A program made the position numbers and the translations under genes. The notes below the pieces were generated by a model. It was not told the DNA's origin. It made no database searches and worked only from the letters and a program-made list of their open reading frames with translations. From Collinsella aerofaciens ATCC 25986 (lineage in GTDB: Bacteria > Actinomycetota > Coriobacteriia > Coriobacteriales > Coriobacteriaceae), in contig NZ_CP048433.1 in the NCBI RefSeq assembly GCF_010509075.1, positions 620,001 through 684,000 on the forward strand: a stretch of DNA of 64,000 nucleotides, given 5' to 3'. The first letter of the stretch is position 1; each line of letters begins with the position of its first letter. Shown piece after piece: positions 47,364-57,360 of this stretch.

Positions 47364-48080
47364 TTACGCGACGTTTTCGACCAGCTCGGCGACGATGGCG
47401 TCAAAGGCGGCAACCGGATCGTCGGCGCCGGTGATGGGACGGCCCACCACAATGTGGCTTGCGCCGCGCTCGATAGCCTGGGAAGGCGTCGCCACGCGGG
47501 ACTGGTCGCCTAAGGCGGCGCCCACCGGACGCACACCCGGAGTCACGATCAGGGCATCAGGACCCAGCAGCTCACGCATGTCGTGAGCCTCCATCGGCGA
47601 GCACACGATGCCATCGATGCCACTGGCCTGAGCGAGCTTTGCCAGGCGGGCGGCCTCCTCGGCCACCGGCGACTCGACGCCAATCTCGCTCAAGGCATCC
47701 TGATTCATGCTCGTGAGCACGGTGATGGCGACGAGCTTGGCGCGGTCCTCGCGTGCTTCCTCGGCACCCTCGCGGCAGGCAGCGAGCATGGCGCCCGAAC
47801 CCAAGCCGTGAACCGAGAGCAGGTCGGCACCGGCAAGCGAGGCCGAGCGGGCGGCACCGCGAACCTGATGCGGAATGTCATGGAACTTAAGGTCAAGGAA
47901 AACCTTAAAGCCCAGGTCCTTAAAGGTCTTGACGATCTCGGGGCCCTCAGCGTAATAGAGCGTCATACCAACTTTAAGCCAGGCGGCATGGCCCGAAAGC
48001 TCGTGGGCGAGCTCGAGCGCACGCTCGCGGTCGCAGTCGAGAGCGACGATTACGCGGTCGCGGGCATCGGTCTCTAGCAT
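47364..48080 (-). CDS. pyrF: Orotidine-5'-phosphate decarboxylase
   Basis: A 238-residue enzyme making UMP, the last step of de novo pyrimidine synthesis. VALDCDRERAL at the start, catalytic DLKFHDIPHQV with the Lys/Asp tetrad, and VTPGVRP plus the phosphate-binding GRPIT are seen. Start overlaps the pyrD stop by 7 bases; last gene of the operon. Confidence 0.97.
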   Translation of the reverse strand: MLETDARDRVIVALDCDRERALELAHELSGHAAWLKVGMTLYYAEGPEIVKTFKDLGFKVFLDLKFHDIPHQVRGAARSASLAGADLLSVHGLGSGAMLAACREGAEEAREDRAKLVAITVLTSMNQDALSEIGVESPVAEEAARLAKLAQASGIDGIVCSPMEAHDMRELLGPDALIVTPGVRPVGAALGDQSRVATPSQAIERGASHIVVGRPITGADDPVAAFDAIVAELVENVA

Positions 48081-48997
48081 TCGAAAGCACCTACCAGTTC
48101 GTTGATGTCCTTCACGCCTTGGGACTCAGCCCAGGCCTCGAGCTCGTGCGCGATCTTGAGCGAAGCGCACGGATCGACGAAGTTGGCCATGCCGACCGAC
48201 ACGCAGGTGGCGCCGGCCAGGATAAACTCGGCCGCATCCTCGCCGGTCATGACACCGCCGACGCCGTTGATGGGGATATCGACGGCCTGGGCAACCTCCC
48301 AGACCATGCGCACGGCGATGTGGTGGCACAGCGGGCCCGAAAGGCCGCCCTTGGGCTTGGCCACGCGGGACTTGCGGGTATGGACGTCGATGGCCATGCC
48401 CTGAATGGAGTTGATGACCGAAAGGCCGTCGGCGCCGGCAGCCTCGAGGGCCTTGGCAATCTCGGCGACGTTGACCGGCGCCATCTTCACGAACAGCGGC
48501 TTATCGGTCACCTTGCGGCAGGCAGCCATAACGGATGAGGCGCCCTCGGGCGTGGAGCCCATGGCGGCACCACCGGCGGCGATATTGGGGCAGCTCACGT
48601 TGATCTCGTAGCCTGCAGCCCAGGGGCACAGCTCGACATACATCTCGAGTGCGCGGACAAACTCGTCAACGGAGTGGCCGGCAACCTGACAGATGACCTG
48701 GCAGCCGTCCTTGGACAGCTGTTCGAGCCACGGACCGGACTCGCGAGCAAAGGCGGCCACGCCGGGGTTCTGAAGGCCCACGGAGTTGATCATACCGCCG
48801 GGGATCTCGGCCATGCGGGGCGCGGGGTTGCCGGGCCAGGGCTCGGCAGCGCAACCCTTGGTGGTGATGGCGCCCAGCTGGGAAACATCAAAGAAGTTCT
48901 GGAACTGCCAACCGTAGCCAAAGGTACCGGCTGCGGTGTTGATGGGGTTCTGCATCTTGACGCCGCCGAAATCGACGGCCATGTTCACGGTACCCAC
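48074..48997 (-). CDS. pyrD: Dihydroorotate dehydrogenase, class 1B catalytic subunit
   Basis: A 307-residue FMN enzyme oxidising dihydroorotate to orotate. The catalytic cysteine is in the motif INVSCPN, with NPINTAAGTFGYG at the N-terminus and GVGGVMTGEDAAEFI near the end. Class 1B is indicated by the Cys base and the adjacent PyrK. Likely start is a GTG at 48997 overlapping the pyrK stop (TAGTG); ATG at 48982 is an alternative. The frame open to 49288 is a shadow of pyrK. Confidence 0.95.
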   Translation of the reverse strand: MGTVNMAVDFGGVKMQNPINTAAGTFGYGWQFQNFFDVSQLGAITTKGCAAEPWPGNPAPRMAEIPGGMINSVGLQNPGVAAFARESGPWLEQLSKDGCQVICQVAGHSVDEFVRALEMYVELCPWAAGYEINVSCPNIAAGGAAMGSTPEGASSVMAACRKVTDKPLFVKMAPVNVAEIAKALEAAGADGLSVINSIQGMAIDVHTRKSRVAKPKGGLSGPLCHHIAVRMVWEVAQAVDIPINGVGGVMTGEDAAEFILAGATCVSVGMANFVDPCASLKIAHELEAWAESQGVKDINELVGAFEC

Positions 48998-49788
48998 TAG
49001 AAGACCACCACCTTGGAAGCATCGAACACGGGGCCGCACATGCAAGCACCCTTCATACCGTCGACCGTCTCGACATTGCAGGTGTTGCAGGCGCCAAAGC
49101 CACAGCTCATCATGCGCTCGAGCGACACCTCGCAGTACGCACCGGCCTCGGCGGCAGCGGCGGCGACTTTCTTCATCATGACGGCGGGACCGCAGCTGGC
49201 GACGTAGTCGTAGCCGCCCTCGCCGAGCAGCTCGGCTGCCGGGTCGGTGCAAAAACCGTGCGTGCCCAGCGTGCCATCGTCGGTGCACACGTTAACCGTG
49301 GCGCCCAGCGCGCGGAACTCGTCGATGCCCACGGCCTTGGAAGCGGTGCCAAAGCCCAGGCACACGTCCACATCAACACTCTGCTCGGCAAGCATACCGG
49401 CAAGACACAGCACAGGCGGAACGCCGATGCCACCGGCGACGAGCAGGGCCTTCCTGGTGCCCTCGGGTACCATCCAGCCACGGCCACCGGGGCCCAGCAG
49501 GTTAGAGGAGGAGCCAGGGCCCATCTGGGACAAACGACGGGTATCGTCGCCCACGACGGCGTACCACAGCTCGACGGTGCCGGCCTCGGCGTCGGCGCGG
49601 TAGTAGCTCAGGGGCACGCGAAGCAGCGAGGACGCATCACCGGGTACGGCGATGTTCACAAACTGACCGGGCTTGAGCGCACTTGCAAGCTTGGGGGCCG
49701 AGATGACGAGCGAGAAGACGCCGTCGGCAATCTCCCGGTTCGAGACGACCTCGAAGTCATGCATGCGTGCAGTGGAAGGTGTGGGCAT
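48997..49788 (-). CDS. pyrK: Dihydroorotate dehydrogenase electron transfer subunit
   Basis: A 263-residue flavoprotein that passes electrons from PyrD to NAD+. FAD-binding strand RVPLSYYRAD, nucleotide-binding LLVAGGIGVPPVL, and a C-terminal 2Fe-2S cluster with CGFGACNTCNV and a following Cys (GACMCGP). GGAGC precedes the ATG at 49788. A 92-base gap separates it from pyrC, the only sizeable gap in the operon. Confidence 0.95.
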   Translation of the reverse strand: MPTPSTARMHDFEVVSNREIADGVFSLVISAPKLASALKPGQFVNIAVPGDASSLLRVPLSYYRADAEAGTVELWYAVVGDDTRRLSQMGPGSSSNLLGPGGRGWMVPEGTRKALLVAGGIGVPPVLCLAGMLAEQSVDVDVCLGFGTASKAVGIDEFRALGATVNVCTDDGTLGTHGFCTDPAAELLGEGGYDYVASCGPAVMMKKVAAAAAEAGAYCEVSLERMMSCGFGACNTCNVETVDGMKGACMCGPVFDASKVVVF

Positions 49789-49880
49789 AAACGCTCCAAT
49801 CCCCCATGCGGTTGCATGGTCCAAACGAATAGAAAGCGCGGCACCGCAAGGGCGCCGCGCACAAAAGCGATAAGGCTATG

Positions 49881-51153
49881 CTAGCAGATGCAGCCGTCGG
49901 CGAGCGTCTGCTTACCGCCGACAAACACATCGGTAGCACGACCGGTAAGCGTGCGGCCGGCAAAACCGGAGTTCTCGGCGCGCGACTCGTAACCGTCCTC
50001 GCCGACCGTCCAGGTGGCAGAGGGGTCGAACACGGTCAGGTCGGCAACGGAGCCCGCCTTGACCTGAACCTGGTCGAGGCCCAGGATCTCACGCGGCTTG
50101 ATGGCCATGAGCTCGACCATACGGCCCATGCTCATCTTGCCCGTGTTGACCAGCTCGGTGAGTACGAGCGACAGCGAGGTCTCGAGGCCGATCATGCCAA
50201 AGGGCGCAAGCTCGAACTCGCGGGCCTTCTCCCACGGGGTGTGGGGAGCGTGATCGGTGACGATAGCGTCGACGGTGCCGTCGATGACGCCCTGACGGAT
50301 GGCCTCGGCATCCTCCTCGGTACGCAGCGGCGGATTGACCTTGAGCGAGGTGTTGTAGGTCTCGTCCAGGTCGTTCTCGGTCAGGAACATGTGATGCGGG
50401 GTGGCCTCGCAGGTAACCTGAACGCCAGCGGCCTTACCGGCACGCACGATCTCCAGGCCATGGGCGGTGGAGATGTGCTGGATGTGCAGCTTGGCACCGG
50501 TCAGCTTGGCGATCTCGATGTCGCGGGCGATCTGGAGCTCCTCGCCGGCAGCCGGCCAGCCCTCGAGAGCCAGGCGGGTCGAGACCTTGCCCTCATTGAT
50601 CTGGCCGTGGCCGACCAGGTCCTCGTCCTGGCAGTGGCTCATAAAGACCTTGCCGAACATCTTGCCGTAGTCCATGCAGCGACGGAGCATGCCTGCGCCC
50701 TGCACGCCGCGACCGTCGTCGGTGAAGGCGACGGCGCCGTGGGCGACCATATCGCCCATCTCGGACATGGCCTCGCCCTTAAGACCGCGGGTCATGGCGC
50801 CCGACGGATAGACGCGGCAGTGGCCGACCTCGGCAGCGCGGGACTTGACAAACTCAACGACGGTACCGTTGTCGGTAACGGGGTCGGTGTTGGGCATGGC
50901 GCACACGCCGGTAAAGCCGCCCTTGGCAGCTGCGCGGGTGCCGCTCTCAATGTCCTCTTTGACCTCGTAGCCGGGCTCGCGCAGGTGGACGTGCATGTCC
51001 ACCAGGCCGGGGACGAGGTACTTGCCGGAAAGGTCGCGGACCTCGGCTCCCTCGACGGCGAGATTCTCGCCGACCTCGGCGATCTTGTCGCTGTCAATCA
51101 GGACGTCAACGACACCGTCAAGCTCGACGGACGGGTCGACGACGTGGGCATTC

Positions 51154-51170
<17 letters not shown>
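49881..51170 (-). CDS. pyrC: Dihydroorotase
   Basis: A 429-residue zinc hydrolase closing carbamoyl-aspartate to dihydroorotate. The metal motif DMHVHLREPG, AMPNTDPVTDN and IVTDHAPHTPWEK mark a class I (PyrC of Gram-positive type) dihydroorotase. GGAGG eight bases before the ATG at 51170, which lies inside the end of pyrB (17-base overlap). Confidence 0.96.
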
Positions 51171-52699
<1,529 letters not shown>

Positions 52700-52726
52700 T
52701 CACATGTCTTGACTGCTGACACAGTC

Positions 52727-52843
52727 AAAAAAAATAGATGCCCGACCGCTTAAAACGGACCAGACACCCACAGGAAAGGCTGCTCTTTGGCAGCTATGTA
52801 ATTCCATGTGGGTATCTCGTACCCCTTTAATGGTCAAGGGATA
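52727..52843 (-). promoter_or_regulatory. pyr operon leader with terminator/antiterminator hairpins
   Basis: Minus-strand RNA. A terminator-like stem with several G-U pairs (52737-52748 with 52756-52768) is followed by eight U residues (52734-52727). An alternative stem pairs 52764-52774 (GTGGGTGT side) with 52804-52815 and shares bases with the first, so they exclude one another. A 5-bp hairpin (52779-52783 with 52790-52794) lies in its loop and a further stem at 52820-52827 with 52836-52843. This is the logic of a PyrR attenuator. Confidence 0.75.
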
Positions 52844-52941
52844 GTGTAGCCAACCTCGGGCTTAATTGCGAGCATAAATACAGAGCAATCCGTAAACGGA
52901 GCCCAATGCTCCATAAACCTATATATATTTGTGGGACGAGC

Positions 52942-52970
52942 TTGAAAACGCACGCACGAGCTGGCATAAT
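52942..52970 (+). promoter_or_regulatory. Sigma-70-type promoter, probably for rpmB
   Basis: TTGAAA at 52942-52947 and CATAAT at 52965-52970 with the ideal 17-bp spacer, pointing to rpmB. Transcription would start near 52977, giving a leader of about 160 bases. The gap 52844-53139 otherwise holds no gene. Confidence 0.7.
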
Positions 52971-53076
52971 CCCCTCTGCTGCACGCAAATCGGATCTACG
53001 TCCAGGGCCGTGGCGTGGGCACTATCGCCAAAAGAGGAATATCTCTGTGTAGATTGCGCACAGGGAGCGACTTCTG

Positions 53077-53085
53077 TGCTATAGT
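53077..53085 (+). promoter_or_regulatory. Possible second rpmB promoter (extended -10)
   Basis: TGCTATAGT is an extended -10 element about 55 bases before the rpmB start; no good -35 is seen at the normal distance. Confidence 0.4.
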
Positions 53086-53139
53086 TCAGGCTTGTTTGTT
53101 AACGCGACATGTTCGTTTGTCGCCCAAGGAGGGTCAGTT

Positions 53140-53328
53140 ATGTCCAAAGTTTGCGAAGTTTGCGGTAAGCACCCCGTTGCCGGTCGCTCCATCAGCCACT
53201 CTCACCGCGTCACCAACCGTAAGTTCCGCCCCAACATCCAGCGCGTCTACGTCGTCGTCGATGGTCACCGTCGCAAGATGAACGTTTGCTCCACCTGCCT
53301 CAAGTCTGGCAAGGTTGCGCGCTCCTAA
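53140..53328 (+). CDS. rpmB: 50S ribosomal protein L28
   Basis: A 62-residue L28 of the zinc-binding kind: CEVCGKHP near the start and CSTCLKSGK near the end give the four cysteines, with the core SISHSHRVTNRKFRPN. AAGGAGGG seven bases before the ATG at 53140. Single-gene unit ended by its own terminator. Confidence 0.97.
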   Translation: MSKVCEVCGKHPVAGRSISHSHRVTNRKFRPNIQRVYVVVDGHRRKMNVCSTCLKSGKVARS

Positions 53329-53396
53329 ATAAGGTCTTACCAACAAGTACCTCGGACTCTCCGGGTCAAAGACCTCGCGTTCATATAGAACTTACC

Positions 53397-53428
53397 AAAG
53401 GCGCCCTCCCCAATGAAGGCGCCTTTTT
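53397..53428 (+). terminator. Terminator downstream of rpmB
   Basis: Perfect 9-bp stem AAAGGCGCC (53397-53405 with 53418-53426) followed by TTTTT. The left end of the transposase element begins four bases later. Confidence 0.92.
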
Positions 53429-53431
53429 GCA

Positions 53432-53482
53432 CTCATTGGGGACAGACTTACATGAGTGTTTTCACGCATTTGGGACAGACAT
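53432..53482 (+). repeat. Left inverted end of the RAYT element
   Basis: Begins CTCATTGGGGACAGAC, has the hairpin ATGAGTG-TTTT-CACGCAT (one mismatched pair), and ends TTGGGACAGACAT. GGGACAGAC occurs twice in direct orientation around the hairpin. Confidence 0.85.
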
Positions 53483-53513
53483 TACGCATGCCGGCAGCGG
53501 TTCGGCCCCTGCC

Positions 53514-54290
53514 TCACGCAGCCTCCCTCCAGCCTACGGTGGCCTTGGTCACGCTTGTAGCGCCGATGCCGGTGATACGGGCAATTTGCTTGACCGTGAG
53601 ATGTGCCCGCCTGAGCCTCAGCAGACACGCATCACGATCGGGGCGTGGCAGGGCCTTGAGCAGCGCAGGATCTATGCTCGGAAGGACTTCGCGCGCAACG
53701 GAAAGAGCATCCTCATCGAGGATCCGTCGGCGTGGAAGAATCTCAACTGACCAGATCCGCCCGGCAACTTCCTTAAGATGCTCACAATAGTGACGAGACC
53801 CCCCGACAATATCGAGCATAGGGGCCGCATCGCAGATGTCAAAGGGATCGTAGCCCAGCTGGTATGCCCTAAAGCTTGACCAGCGGTATGCTTCGAGAGA
53901 GTCGATCGCACCTTTCACAGGATTGAGATGGATATAATCGAGTAGCTGCACCGCCTGTGTGTCCGACTCAACCGCAACACGCGAATAGCGATTGTCAAAC
54001 AGATGGCCCGTTCTTCCCGTTTTCCCATTGAAATACTTAGCATACGCCGTCAGTGCGCACTGCATTGCCTTTGAAAGGTTGTCATATGGGTCATCAACCA
54101 TCAAATGGAAGTGGTTGTCCATAAGGCACCAAGCCAACACTGCCACTTTATGGCGTGCAAACCTGTCCGAGATGTCCGATAAGAAACGATATCGGTCAGA
54201 GTCATCTTCAAAAATAATCTGTTTGGAGTTGCCACGGTCAAAGACGTGGTAATAGCCGGTGAGCGAAACGGCGCGGGCACATCGGGGCAT
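53514..54290 (-). CDS. REP-associated tyrosine transposase (RAYT, Y1 HUH family)
   Basis: A 258-residue single-strand transposase. The HUH motif HFHLMV is at 60-65 and catalytic Tyr candidates are Tyr83 and Tyr86 in TAYAKYFN; the GHLFDNRY and YIHLNPVKG motifs typical of RAYTs follow. The C-terminal 25 residues (LTVKQIARITGIGATSV) look like a helix-turn-helix. GGAGAG before the ATG at 54290. Apparently intact. RAYTs are usually single-copy and move short palindromic REP repeats in trans rather than themselves. Confidence 0.92.
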   Translation of the reverse strand: MPRCARAVSLTGYYHVFDRGNSKQIIFEDDSDRYRFLSDISDRFARHKVAVLAWCLMDNHFHLMVDDPYDNLSKAMQCALTAYAKYFNGKTGRTGHLFDNRYSRVAVESDTQAVQLLDYIHLNPVKGAIDSLEAYRWSSFRAYQLGYDPFDICDAAPMLDIVGGSRHYCEHLKEVAGRIWSVEILPRRRILDEDALSVAREVLPSIDPALLKALPRPDRDACLLRLRRAHLTVKQIARITGIGATSVTKATVGWREAA

Positions 54291-54418
54291 AATCTCTCCT
54301 TTCAAAACTGAACAGGCAACACCTAAAAGGAGAGAAGGAACGCGAAATGCTGAGCCTGTGACCTATTTATATCCAATGATCGGCAAAAACAGGTTCAGAA
54401 CGGCAAAATGGCAAAACG

Positions 54419-54469
54419 ATGTCTGTCCCAAATGAGTGAAAGCACTCATGTAAGTCTGTCCCCAATGAG
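54419..54469 (-). repeat. Right inverted end of the RAYT element
   Basis: Inverted copy of 53432-53482 (49 of 51 bases). Its hairpin ATGAGTG-AAAG-CACTCAT is perfect. Confidence 0.85.
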
Positions 54470-54501
54470 CGGGGAGATGGAGCAGGCAGATAGTTTTAGT
54501 T

Positions 54502-54529
54502 AAAACGCTTCATTTTATTGAAGCGGTTT
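54502..54529 (+). promoter_or_regulatory. Dyad upstream of adhE, candidate operator
   Basis: AAACGCTTCA and TGAAGCGGTTT are inverted with one bulged base around TTTTAT, about 95 bases before the adhE start. No T-tract follows, so an operator is more likely than a terminator. It does not match the Rex consensus. Confidence 0.4.
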
Positions 54530-54573
54530 AGTGTGCCTTTTACGGGAATCTTACCGTTCACCGAATAATTTCT

Positions 54574-54582
54574 TGCTATCAT
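54574..54582 (+). promoter_or_regulatory. Extended -10 promoter of adhE
   Basis: TTGCTATCAT contains an extended -10 (TGC-TATCAT), about 40 bases before the adhE ATG. A convincing -35 is not seen. Confidence 0.45.
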
Positions 54583-54622
54583 GCAAGGCGTAGGGTAAAT
54601 CTCCGATCGCAAGGAGACACAA

Positions 54623-57271
54623 ATGGTGAAAAAGTCACCGGAAAACACTACTCCCGCAATTGTGGACAACGTAGAGGCGCTTGAGGCTAAGCTCGCTCAG
54701 ATGCGAGAGGCCCAGGCGCTTTTTGCTACGTACACGCAGGAGCAGGTCGACAAGATCTTCTATGAGGCCGCCATGGCCGCCAACAAGGCTCGTATCCCGT
54801 TGGCGAAGATGGCCATCGAGGAGACCGGCCGCGGCGTTCTTGAGGACAAGGTCATCAAGAACCACTACGCCGCAGAGTACATCTACAACGCTTACAAGAA
54901 CACCAAGACCTGTGGTGTCCTGGAGCGCGACGAGGCTTACGGCATCACCAAGATCGCCGAGCCCATCGGCATCGTGGGCGCCGTCATCCCGACGACCAAC
55001 CCCACCTCCACCGCGATCTTCAAGACGCTGATCTGCCTGAAGACCCGCAACGCCATCATCATCTCCCCGCACCCGGCTGCCGCCAAGTGCACCATCGCCG
55101 CCGCCAAGCTCGTGCTTGACGCCGCCGTCAAGGCCGGCGCCCCCGAGGGCATCATCGGCTGGGTCGATGTCCCCTCCATCGAGCTGACCAACATGGTCAT
55201 GCGCGACGTCGACATCATCCTCGCCACCGGTGGCCCGGGCATGGTCAAGGCCGCTTACTCCTCGGGCAAGCCCGCCCTGGGCGTTGGCGCCGGTAACACC
55301 CCGGTCGTCATCGACGACACCGCCGACGTGCTGCTCGCCGTCAACTCCATCATCCACTCCAAGACCTTCGACAACGGCATGATCTGCGCTTCCGAGCAGT
55401 CCGTGACTGTCATCGACAGCATCTATGACCAGGTCAAGGCCGAGTTCCAGAAGCGCGGCTGCTACTTCGTCAAGCAGGGTGCCGAGATGGAGGCCCTGCG
55501 TGCCGCCATGTTCAAGAACGGCGCCCTCGATCACCGCATCCCCGGCATGGCTGCCGCCAAGATCGCCGAGCTCGCCGGCATCAAGGTTCCCGCCAAGACC
55601 AAGATCCTGATCGCCGAGGTCACCTCCACCGACCCCGCCAAGGAGGAGTTCTCCCACGAGAAGCTCTCCCCGGTCCTGGCCATGTACCACGCCAAGGACT
55701 TCCAGGAGGCCGTCGACAAGGCCGAGCACCTGGTGCTCGCCGGTGGCCCGGGCCACACCGCCTCTCTGTACGTGCACCCCGCCCAGGCCGAGAAGATCAG
55801 CCTGTTCGAGCACGTCATGAAGGCCTGCCGTATCGTCATCAACACCCCGTCCTCGCACGGCGGCATCGGTGACCTGTACAACTTTGGCATGAAGCCGTCT
55901 CTGACCCTGGGCTGCGGCTCCTGGGGCGGCAACTCCGTCTCCGAGAACGTTGGGGTGAAGCACTTGATCAACGTTAAGACTGTGGCCGAGCGCCGTGAGA
56001 ATATGCTGTGGTTCCGCGCTCCCGAGAAGGTCTACTTCAAGAAGGGTTCCACGCCCGTCGCCCTCGACGAGCTTGGCAACGTCATGGGCAAGAAGCGCGC
56101 CTTCATCGTTACCGACCAGTTCCTCTTCAAGAATGGCAACACCCGCGCCATCGAGGCCAAGCTCGACGAGATGGGCATCGCCCACGACTGCTTCTACGAC
56201 GTCGAGCCCGATCCGTCGCTGCAGTGCGCACGTCGCGGCGCCAAGCAGATGGCTCTCTTTGAGCCGGACGTCATCATCGCCGTCGGCGGTGGCTCCGCTA
56301 TGGACGCCGGCAAGATCATGTGGATGATGTACGAGCACCCCGAGTGCAAGTTTGAGGACATGGCCATGGACTTCATGGACATCCGCAAGCGTATCTTCAC
56401 CTTCCCCGAGATGGGCAAGAAGGCCTACTTCGTCGCCGTCCCGACCTCCTCGGGTACCGGCTCCGAGTGCACGCCGTTCGCCATCATCACCGACAAGGAG
56501 ACCGGCATCAAGTGGCCGCTCGCCGACTACGCGCTGCTCCCCAACATGGCTATCGTCGACGCCGACAACTGCATGACCGCCCCGCGCGGCCTGACCGCTG
56601 CCTCCGGCATCGACGTCATGACCCACGCCATCGAGTCCTACGTCTCCATCATGGCTTCCGACTACACCAAGGGCCTCTCCGAGCGCGCTGCCAAGCTCGT
56701 CTTTGAGAACCTGCCCTCCAGCTTCACGAACGGCGCCAAGGACCCGCACGCCCGCGAGGAGATGCACAACGCCTCCTGCATGGCCGGTATGGCCTTCGCC
56801 AACGCCTTCCTGGGCCTCAACCACTCCATGGCTCACAAGCTCGGCGCTTTCCATCACCTGCCCCACGGCATCGCTAACGCCGTCATCCTGACCCGCGTCA
56901 TGCGCTACAACGCCGCCGAGGCTCCCGTCAAGATGGGTACCTTCTCCCAGTATCCTTACCCCAACGCGCTGCACAACTACGCCGAGATGGCCAAGTACTG
57001 CGGCATCGAGGGCAAGGACGACAAGGAGGTCTTCGAGAACTTCATCACGAAGCTCGAGGAGCTCAAGGACTTCATCGGTGTCAAGAAGACCATCGCCGAC
57101 TACGGTGTTGACGAGCAGTACTTCCTCGACACCCTCGACGAGATGACCGAGCAGGCATTCAACGACCAGTGCACCGGCGCTAACCCGCGCTACCCGCTCA
57201 TGAGCGAGATCAAGGAGCTCTACCTGGACGCCTACTACGGCCGCGAGCCCCAGGACTACGCCGTCTGCTAG
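54623..57271 (+). CDS. adhE: Bifunctional acetaldehyde-CoA/alcohol dehydrogenase
   Basis: An 882-residue fermentative enzyme reducing acetyl-CoA to ethanol and regenerating NAD+. The N-terminal aldehyde dehydrogenase half has catalytic Cys near 255 (NGMICASEQS) and NAD-binding GVGAGNTPVVID; the C-terminal iron alcohol dehydrogenase half has GGGSAMDAGK, SGTGSECTPF, and iron-binding histidines in DVMTHAIESY and NHSMAHKLGAFHHLPHG. AAGGAG before the ATG. Codon use is strongly biased to C-ending codons, suggesting high expression in an anaerobe. Confidence 0.97.
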   Translation: MVKKSPENTTPAIVDNVEALEAKLAQMREAQALFATYTQEQVDKIFYEAAMAANKARIPLAKMAIEETGRGVLEDKVIKNHYAAEYIYNAYKNTKTCGVLERDEAYGITKIAEPIGIVGAVIPTTNPTSTAIFKTLICLKTRNAIIISPHPAAAKCTIAAAKLVLDAAVKAGAPEGIIGWVDVPSIELTNMVMRDVDIILATGGPGMVKAAYSSGKPALGVGAGNTPVVIDDTADVLLAVNSIIHSKTFDNGMICASEQSVTVIDSIYDQVKAEFQKRGCYFVKQGAEMEALRAAMFKNGALDHRIPGMAAAKIAELAGIKVPAKTKILIAEVTSTDPAKEEFSHEKLSPVLAMYHAKDFQEAVDKAEHLVLAGGPGHTASLYVHPAQAEKISLFEHVMKACRIVINTPSSHGGIGDLYNFGMKPSLTLGCGSWGGNSVSENVGVKHLINVKTVAERRENMLWFRAPEKVYFKKGSTPVALDELGNVMGKKRAFIVTDQFLFKNGNTRAIEAKLDEMGIAHDCFYDVEPDPSLQCARRGAKQMALFEPDVIIAVGGGSAMDAGKIMWMMYEHPECKFEDMAMDFMDIRKRIFTFPEMGKKAYFVAVPTSSGTGSECTPFAIITDKETGIKWPLADYALLPNMAIVDADNCMTAPRGLTAASGIDVMTHAIESYVSIMASDYTKGLSERAAKLVFENLPSSFTNGAKDPHAREEMHNASCMAGMAFANAFLGLNHSMAHKLGAFHHLPHGIANAVILTRVMRYNAAEAPVKMGTFSQYPYPNALHNYAEMAKYCGIEGKDDKEVFENFITKLEELKDFIGVKKTIADYGVDEQYFLDTLDEMTEQAFNDQCTGANPRYPLMSEIKELYLDAYYGREPQDYAVC

Positions 57272-57290
57272 TTTTTAGCACGGTTTTTTG

Positions 57291-57327
57291 CGGCGGGGGT
57301 GCACGGGTGTTTCACACACCCCCGCCG
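57291..57327 (+). terminator. GC-rich hairpin after adhE
   Basis: Perfect 11-bp stem CGGCGGGGGTG (57291-57301 with 57317-57327), 15-nt loop, no T-tract after it. It may act as an mRNA 3' end or processing block rather than a strong terminator, allowing some read-through to the next gene. Confidence 0.5.
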
Positions 57328-57360
57328 TCGCTTCTATCGCATCGTTGAAAGGATGCAACC

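Larger units (their letters stand above)
53432..54469 (-). mobile_element. RAYT-type element with 51-bp terminal inverted repeats
   Basis: A 1,038-bp unit with one minus-strand HUH transposase gene (53514-54290) and two 51-bp ends (53432-53482 and 54419-54469) that are inverted copies with two mismatches. Each end contains a short hairpin flanked by direct GGGACAGAC copies. It sits between rpmB and adhE; no target duplication could be read. Confidence 0.82.

Noticed and set aside
48998-49288. N-terminal extension of the pyrD frame to 49288
   Set aside because: The extension is Arg-rich shadow sequence inside pyrK. Family start is near NMAVDFGG; GTG at 48997 or ATG at 48982 fits.
54635-56974. 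779-residue open frame antisense to adhE
   Set aside because: Biased codon use in adhE (mostly C or G at third positions) keeps the opposite frame free of stops. The product is low-complexity (Gly, Val, Asp, Leu-rich) with no domain, and adhE is certain.
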